Under the pieces are notes generated by a model. It was not told where the DNA came from, searched no databases, and saw nothing but the letters and a program-made list of their open reading frames with translations. This document shows positions 7,127-10,846 of a stretch of DNA of 10,846 nt, piece by piece; the first letter of the stretch is position 1, and each line of letters starts with the position of its first letter. The DNA is from Niveispirillum sp. (GTDB taxonomy: Bacteria; Pseudomonadota; Alphaproteobacteria; Azospirillales; Azospirillaceae), in contig JAEMSB010000092.1 in NCBI GenBank assembly GCA_016463045.1, positions 1-10,846 of the forward strand, in the 5' to 3' direction. The position numbers were made by a program, and so were the translations under genes.

Positions 7127-7528
7127 ATGAGCACCGCAAGGCGCAGCATCAATGTCGAAGGGTTCAATCACGGCGCCCAGCCCATTCCCGCCGCGTCGCG
7201 CGTCGGCGGACTGGTGGCGACGGGCGGCATCTACGGCCTGGACCCGGCCACGGGCAAACTGCCCGACGATGTGGCCGAGCAGGCGCGCTTGATGTTCTGC
7301 CAGTTGGGGCGTGTCCTGGCCGCCGCCGGGGCGGGCATGGGCGATATTGCCCGCATGACCATCTATGCCAAGGTGCCGGAGGCGCGGGCCGCCGTGAACG
7401 CGGAATGGCTGAAGGCCTTCCCGGATGAGGCGTCCCGCCCGGCCCGCCATACGCTGACCTACGAACATCTGCCCGCCAACATGCTGGTGCAGTGTGACGC
7501 CATTGCCATGGTGACCGATCATGGCTGA
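7127..7528 (+). CDS. RidA (YjgF/YER057c/UK114) family protein
   Basis: This is a small 133-residue protein of the homotrimeric RidA family, whose members hydrolyse enamines/imines; the family also includes 2-aminomuconate deaminases of ring-cleavage pathways. Visible hallmarks are VATGGIYGLDPATG at 30-43, a central AAAGAGMGDIARMTIYAKV segment, and RPARHT at 104-109 with the conserved arginine (R107). The Glu usually found near the C-terminus of active RidA (in a VEIEAIA-type strand) is Asp124 here (VQCDAIAMV), so activity on imines is uncertain. GGGAGG at 7115-7120 is 6 bases before ATG. The gene overlaps the next one by 8 bases, implying translational coupling. In this pathway it could act on a ring-cleavage product as a tautomerase/isomerase or detoxifier. 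This is speculation from position. Confidence 0.85.
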   Translation: MSTARRSINVEGFNHGAQPIPAASRVGGLVATGGIYGLDPATGKLPDDVAEQARLMFCQLGRVLAAAGAGMGDIARMTIYAKVPEARAAVNAEWLKAFPDEASRPARHTLTYEHLPANMLVQCDAIAMVTDHG

Positions 7529-8195
7529 TGCAGAAATCGTGAAGCGCCTGATGCGGTTCGACAGTTGCACCGTGTCGGACGCGCTGGACAAGCTGGGCCT
7601 GTCCGGCGTCGTCGTCGGCCTGTCGCCCCTGACCCTGCCGGGCCGGCGTGTGGCGGGACGGGCGGTGACGGTGAAGCTGGGCGCACCGCTGCCCGATCTG
7701 CCCAAGCGTCATCTGGGGGCCGGTGCCGTGATGGCGGCGGAGGCGGGCGACGTCATCGTTGTCGAACATCGCGGCCGCACCGACGTGTCGGGCTGGGGCG
7801 GGCTGTTGAGCCGGGGGGCCGTGGGCCGGGGTATGGCGGCGGTCATCGTCGATGGCGCCTGCCGCGACGTGGATGAAAGCCGAGATCTGGGCCTTCCCGT
7901 CTTTGCCCGGGCACCGGTGCCGGTCACGGCGCGGGGCCGTGTGGCAGAACATGATTTCAACTGTCCCGTCACCATTGCCGGGCTGGCCGTCATGCCGGGC
8001 GACTGGCTGGTGGCCGATGGCAGCGGCGTGGTCTTTACTCCGGCTGCATGGCTGGAACAGGTGATCGCCGTGGCCGACGATATCCTGGCGCGCGAGACCC
8101 TGATGGCCCGCGACATTGATGCCGGCATACCCATCGGCGATGTGATGGGCGCCAACTACGAAGACATGCTGAAAAAGCCGGAGACCGTAAAATGA
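7521..8195 (+). CDS. RraA-family protein, copy 2
   Basis: This 224-residue protein has the RraA/class II aldolase fold. It shows SDALDKLG near the N-terminus, WGGLLSRGAVGRGMAAVIVDGACRD at about 92-116 with the expected R115-D116 pair, LGLPVFAR at 123-130, and a C-terminal VADGSGVVF strand. The position held by Glu in the LigK-like copy (WGE) is Gly here, which is common in the general RraA group. It lacks the PPGDN signature of true CHA/HMG aldolases, so it is a diverged paralogue. It may be an oxaloacetate decarboxylase, an aldolase for another intermediate, or something else. It overlaps RidA by 8 bases upstream and the next RraA gene by 4 bases (ATGA) downstream, so all three are co-translated. 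The substrate cannot be assigned. Confidence 0.8.
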   Translation: MADAEIVKRLMRFDSCTVSDALDKLGLSGVVVGLSPLTLPGRRVAGRAVTVKLGAPLPDLPKRHLGAGAVMAAEAGDVIVVEHRGRTDVSGWGGLLSRGAVGRGMAAVIVDGACRDVDESRDLGLPVFARAPVPVTARGRVAEHDFNCPVTIAGLAVMPGDWLVADGSGVVFTPAAWLEQVIAVADDILARETLMARDIDAGIPIGDVMGANYEDMLKKPETVK

Positions 8196-8857
8196 CCGAT
8201 GCGAATTGGGCCGAGCGGCTGAAGAAGGCCGGGGTCACGGCCCTGTCCGATGCGCTGGACCGGCTGGGGGTCGATGGGCAGGCGGTGGGCATCATGCCCG
8301 TGGCCCGCACCATGCGCTTTACCGGCCCCGCCTTCACCATCCGTATGCTGCCGGTGGGACTGACGGGTGGGGTGGTCGGCGATTATATTGATGATGTTGC
8401 GCCCAGTTCCGTCGTTGTCATCGACAATGACGGACGTCCCAACCAGACGGTTTGGGGCGACATCCTGACCTTCGTCGCCCATGCCAAAGGTATCGCCGGC
8501 ACGGTCATCGACGGTGTCTGCCGCGACAGTGACCGTTGCGTGGAACTGGGCTATCCCGTCTTCGCGCGCGGCAACACGATGCGCACGGGCAAGGACCGGG
8601 TGACGGCCGATGCCTATAACGTGCCGGTGCAGGTGGCGGGCGTGCGCGTGGCGCCAGGCGACTGGCTGGTTGGCGACGCCGACGGCGTCCTGGCCATCCC
8701 CGCCGACAAGTTGGCCGAGGTGCTGTCCATCGCCGAGCAGATCGAGGCGGCGGAGGACCGTATCCCGGCCGCCGTGGCCGGTGGCATGCGCCTGGACGAG
8801 GCCCGCCGTGCCGCTAACTATCACAGCCTTCAGACGCGCGTGGCAGGGGGGAAGTGA
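8192..8857 (+). CDS. RraA-family protein, copy 3
   Basis: This is the third RraA-fold protein in the operon, with 221 residues. It shows SDALDRLGVDG at 19-29, GPAFTIRM at 45-52, a DYIDD segment at 64-68, TVWGDIL at 86-92, GTVIDGVCRDSD at 103-114 (R111-D112), YPVFARG at 121-127, and GDWLVGDADGVLAIP at 156-170. CGGAG at 8179-8183 lies 8 bases before the ATG, which overlaps the stop of copy 2. It is closer in its motifs to copy 2 than to the LigK-like copy 1, although it keeps an acidic residue (D90) in the WG-D position. The function is probably aldol cleavage or 2-oxoacid decarboxylation of a pathway intermediate; I cannot say which. It is the last gene of the packed run; 51 bases separate it from the regulator. 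Confidence 0.8.
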   Translation: MTDANWAERLKKAGVTALSDALDRLGVDGQAVGIMPVARTMRFTGPAFTIRMLPVGLTGGVVGDYIDDVAPSSVVVIDNDGRPNQTVWGDILTFVAHAKGIAGTVIDGVCRDSDRCVELGYPVFARGNTMRTGKDRVTADAYNVPVQVAGVRVAPGDWLVGDADGVLAIPADKLAEVLSIAEQIEAAEDRIPAAVAGGMRLDEARRAANYHSLQTRVAGGK

Positions 8858-8908
8858 CCCGATAGAATGGACTGGCAGAAGCCCTTTGGTCTCGTATAGA
8901 TAGATGCC

Positions 8909-9589
8909 ATGTCGATCGAACCCGAGACGCCCGAAAACAAGCCTGTGCGCCGCCGCCAGCAGCAGCGCGCCATCGACACGCGTGAGCGTATTGTCGAGGC
9001 CGCCATCGCTGAGTTCGCGGCCCGTGGGTTCGAGGCGGCGTCGACCCGGGCCATGGCCGACGCGGCTGATGCCAAGCACACGCTGGTCACCTATCACTTC
9101 AATGGCAAGGAAGGTCTGTGGCAGGCGGCGATGGACCGCACGGTCAAGACCTTCACGACCAAGCAACGTGAAAGGCTGGCGGGCCTGCATGGGGTGGATG
9201 ACGCCGTCAAGCTGCGTCTGGTACTGGAGGATTTCGTGCGTTACAGCGCGGGGAACCTCAATCTCCACCGTCTGATGACCCATTCGTCCAGCGGGGCCAG
9301 CCCGCAATTGGATGCCATGGTCGGCGATTACCTGAAGGGCTATTTCCATCTGGTTGCCGACCTGATCCGGTCCTGTCAGGCCAAGGGGCAGTTCGTGGAG
9401 GGCGATCCCCATCACCTCCACTATCTGTTCATCGGCGCGGCCACCCGCATTTTCATGCAGGCGCCGGAAGCAGCGCGGATCATCGGCCAATCGCCACTGG
9501 AACCCGCCTTTATCGACCGTCATGTCGAGTGTTGTTTGGCCCTGTTCTTCTGTGAACCACCGAAGAAGCGCGACCGCAAGGGTTCCTGA
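8909..9589 (+). CDS. TetR-family transcriptional regulator
   Basis: This 226-residue DNA-binding regulator has the standard TetR N-terminal domain: RRQQQRAIDTRERIVEAAIAEF is the first helix region (about 14-36), followed by the helix-turn-helix around residues 44-66 with the terminal signature LVTYHFNGKEGLW (59-71). The C-terminal ligand domain is helical and unassigned; by analogy it would bind a pathway substrate or intermediate. The start ATG 8909 was chosen because the N-terminus before the HTH is of normal length; no clear Shine-Dalgarno sequence precedes it (upstream is ctcgtatagatagatgcc). Its place between the catabolic operon and the receptor gene makes it the likely cluster-specific regulator, possibly acting at the AT-rich sites at 1328, 4407 and 9733. 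That link is inferred. Confidence 0.9.
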   Translation: MSIEPETPENKPVRRRQQQRAIDTRERIVEAAIAEFAARGFEAASTRAMADAADAKHTLVTYHFNGKEGLWQAAMDRTVKTFTTKQRERLAGLHGVDDAVKLRLVLEDFVRYSAGNLNLHRLMTHSSSGASPQLDAMVGDYLKGYFHLVADLIRSCQAKGQFVEGDPHHLHYLFIGAATRIFMQAPEAARIIGQSPLEPAFIDRHVECCLALFFCEPPKKRDRKGS

Positions 9590-9842
9590 TACAAGAGATT
9601 GTCATTAGCAGACAGTCCTGGAACTAGGTTTTCGACGCCTGGGAAATTCCCCTGGTGAATGCCCTTTGCTGCCCTTGGACTGCATTCCATCGTAGTCAAA
9701 ATTATTCACCATACGGCACATTGGGTTTTTCTAAATATACCACATGGACTAAATAACGTCTGTGCTCTCCAGCAAGGAGAGGCCCCAAGAAAGCAGCGAC
9801 GCCGATGCCAGCGTCGACAATCACAAAACAGGGAGGAAAGCG
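9590..9842 (+). promoter_or_regulatory. Intergenic and leader region before the TonB-dependent receptor
   Basis: About 250 bases without a gene. A short perfect inverted repeat GGGAA-A-TTCCC occupies 9641-9651, and GAATGC (9657-9662) is mirrored by GCATTC (9681-9686). Neither is followed by a T-run, so a classical terminator is not evident. From about 9697 the DNA becomes AT-rich and contains the candidate operator at 9733-9754. The remaining stretch up to the receptor ATG would be an untranslated leader. Confidence 0.45.
9733..9754 (+). promoter_or_regulatory. Candidate operator, copy 3 (upstream of TonB receptor)
   Basis: The site reads AAATAT, A, CCACATGG, AC, TAAAT. Its core CCA-CA-TGG is an inverted repeat, and the outer arms are roughly symmetrical (AAATAT... 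against ...TAAAT). It is the most symmetrical of the three similar sites and lies 88 bases before the receptor ATG 9843. Confidence 0.4.
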
Positions 9843-10835
9843 ATGCGCGGTTTTTCGCGTGCGATGCTGATTGGTTTGATGGCGACCGCCAGCCATGGCG
9901 TCATGGCGCAGGAACAGCCCCCGGTCGATGGTGCCGTTCTGGAGGAGATCATTGTGACGGCCCTGAAGAGGGCGCAGCCTTTGCAGGAGGTGCCGGCGTC
10001 CGTCACTGTCGTGGAGGGCGAGGCTTTCACCCGTGCCGCCGTGGTTTCGCTGGACCAGATCACTCAGGTCGTGCCGGGTATCCGCATGCAATCGGCCCCC
10101 GGCGGTACCATCAATCCTGTGGTGCGCGGCCTGGGAACCAGTTCGTCCAATGACAGTTTTGAACAGACCATCGGCCTGTTCATCGACGGTGTCTTTGCCG
10201 GTCATGCCCGCGACTATGCCGCTGCCCTGTTCGATGTGCAGCGGGTGGAGATCGTAAAGGGCACGCAGGCCGCCATCCTGGGCAAGAATACCAGCGTTGG
10301 CGCGTTGACCTTGACCACAAAAAAGCCCGGTGCCGATTTCGGCTATGAAGCCAGCTACATGCATGAGTTCGAGCTGGGTTCCGACATTATGGATGCGGCA
10401 ATCAACTTGCCGGTGAACGAGACGTTCGGCCTGCGCCTTGCCGGCCAGTTCTCCAACGAGGGCGGCTGGATCCGCAACGGCCTGACCGGCAAGGACGAGC
10501 AGACCAGCAACCGCAAGGCCCTGCGGGCGACGGCCCGATGGGAGCCGAATGACACGCTGGAATGGATCGTGTCGGCGCAGGCCCACTGGATCGACCGCGA
10601 CGGACAGACTTTCTACGCCGGTGCGGATACGCTGGGCCGACTGGCGCAGACGGCGGCTCTGTATGGCGACGCGGCCTTCACGGCGGGCGTGAAGTATGTC
10701 AGCCGGGGCGCCGTGCGGCCCGGCTTCGACAACATATTCGACTATACCCAGGGCTGGCGCACCAACTCGACCATCAACCTGGCGCTGGGTGACCATACGC
10801 TGACCGCCGTCACCGGCTATGCGAATATGACATGA
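9843..10835 (+). CDS. TonB-dependent outer-membrane receptor, prematurely ended
   Basis: This is the start of an outer-membrane active-transport receptor, probably for an aromatic compound. GGGAGG at 9831-9836 precedes ATG 9843 by 6 bases; the in-frame GTG 9762 has no ribosome-binding site and would spoil the signal peptide. Residues 1-22 form a signal peptide with likely cleavage after VMA. A TonB-box-like EEIIVTA follows at 34-40. The plug domain covers about 45-165: VPGIRMQSAPGG, VVRGLGTS, GLFIDGVFAG, DVQRVEIVKGTQAAILGKNTSVGALTL, TTKKP. Beta-barrel strands then begin. The frame stops at TGA 10833-10835 after 330 residues, whereas receptors of this type have about 700-900. Restoring two bases (ACAT-at-GAA) would continue as N-M-T-Y-E-T-A-D, a plausible barrel sequence, to the window end, so a frameshift is likely. 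Confidence 0.88.
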   Translation: MRGFSRAMLIGLMATASHGVMAQEQPPVDGAVLEEIIVTALKRAQPLQEVPASVTVVEGEAFTRAAVVSLDQITQVVPGIRMQSAPGGTINPVVRGLGTSSSNDSFEQTIGLFIDGVFAGHARDYAAALFDVQRVEIVKGTQAAILGKNTSVGALTLTTKKPGADFGYEASYMHEFELGSDIMDAAINLPVNETFGLRLAGQFSNEGGWIRNGLTGKDEQTSNRKALRATARWEPNDTLEWIVSAQAHWIDRDGQTFYAGADTLGRLAQTAALYGDAAFTAGVKYVSRGAVRPGFDNIFDYTQGWRTNSTINLALGDHTLTAVTGYANMT

Positions 10836-10846
10836 AACGGCTGATC

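Noticed and set aside
8156..9523. Long minus-strand open frame of 455 codons opposite RraA copy 3 and TetR
   Set aside because: It lies opposite two clearly recognisable genes, is rich in His, Gly, Arg and Asp as typical for antisense of GC-rich genes, and has no family resemblance.
9638..9690. Inverted repeats as a terminator after the TetR gene
   Set aside because: The stems are short and no T-run follows; I would not call it a terminator from sequence alone.
9762..9842. GTG 9762 as start of the TonB receptor
   Set aside because: It has no ribosome-binding site and would place 27 polar residues before a good signal peptide that starts at ATG 9843 behind GGGAGG.
9702..10796. Minus-strand open frame of 364 codons opposite the TonB receptor
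   Set aside because: The plus strand has signal peptide, TonB box and plug motifs; the minus strand shows no recognisable domain.

Overview
The window comes from a GC-rich Gram-negative bacterium. An alphaproteobacterium (Sphingomonadales, Rhodospirillales or Caulobacterales type) fits best, because a TonB-dependent receptor, a spinster-like MFS carrier and a protocatechuate/gallate 4,5-cleavage type pathway occur together in one cluster. This is inferred from gene content and not proven.

Layout. Positions 1-851 (minus strand) hold the start and middle of a SrfA-like membrane protein whose end lies outside the window. Positions 852-1420 are a gene-free, strongly AT-rich gap. From about 1421 to the right end every gene is on the plus strand and forms an aromatic-acid catabolic cluster: an AMP-forming acyl-CoA ligase; an MFS transporter; a LigK-type RraA-fold aldolase; a LigJ-type hydratase; a class III extradiol dioxygenase of the gallate/3-O-methylgallate type; a RidA-family protein; two further RraA-fold proteins; a TetR regulator; and a TonB-dependent receptor. 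The block 4466-8857 is tightly packed, with overlaps or gaps of a few bases, and looks like one operon.

How the genes could work together (inference). The receptor and the MFS carrier bring a phenolic acid across the outer and inner membranes. The dioxygenase opens a trihydroxylated ring. The LigJ-like enzyme hydrates the oxalomesaconate-type product, and the LigK-like aldolase splits it into pyruvate and oxaloacetate. The RidA protein and the two extra RraA proteins have no assigned place in the textbook pathway. No LigU/GalD-type isomerase and no O-demethylase is present. TetR is the obvious candidate regulator.

Most notable observations. (1) A perfect 17-bp tandem duplication at 1429-1462 separates a good ribosome-binding site and GTG start from the ligase reading frame; removing one copy restores a continuous 540-codon gene. 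(2) The MFS gene carries a one-base frameshift near 4094. (3) The TonB receptor reading frame stops after about 330 residues at a point that looks like loss of two bases. (4) A similar AT-rich motif (AAATAT, CCA, near-TGG, AAAT) lies in front of the ligase, the aldolase operon and the receptor, and may be the cluster's operator. (5) Three divergent RraA-fold genes sit in one operon.
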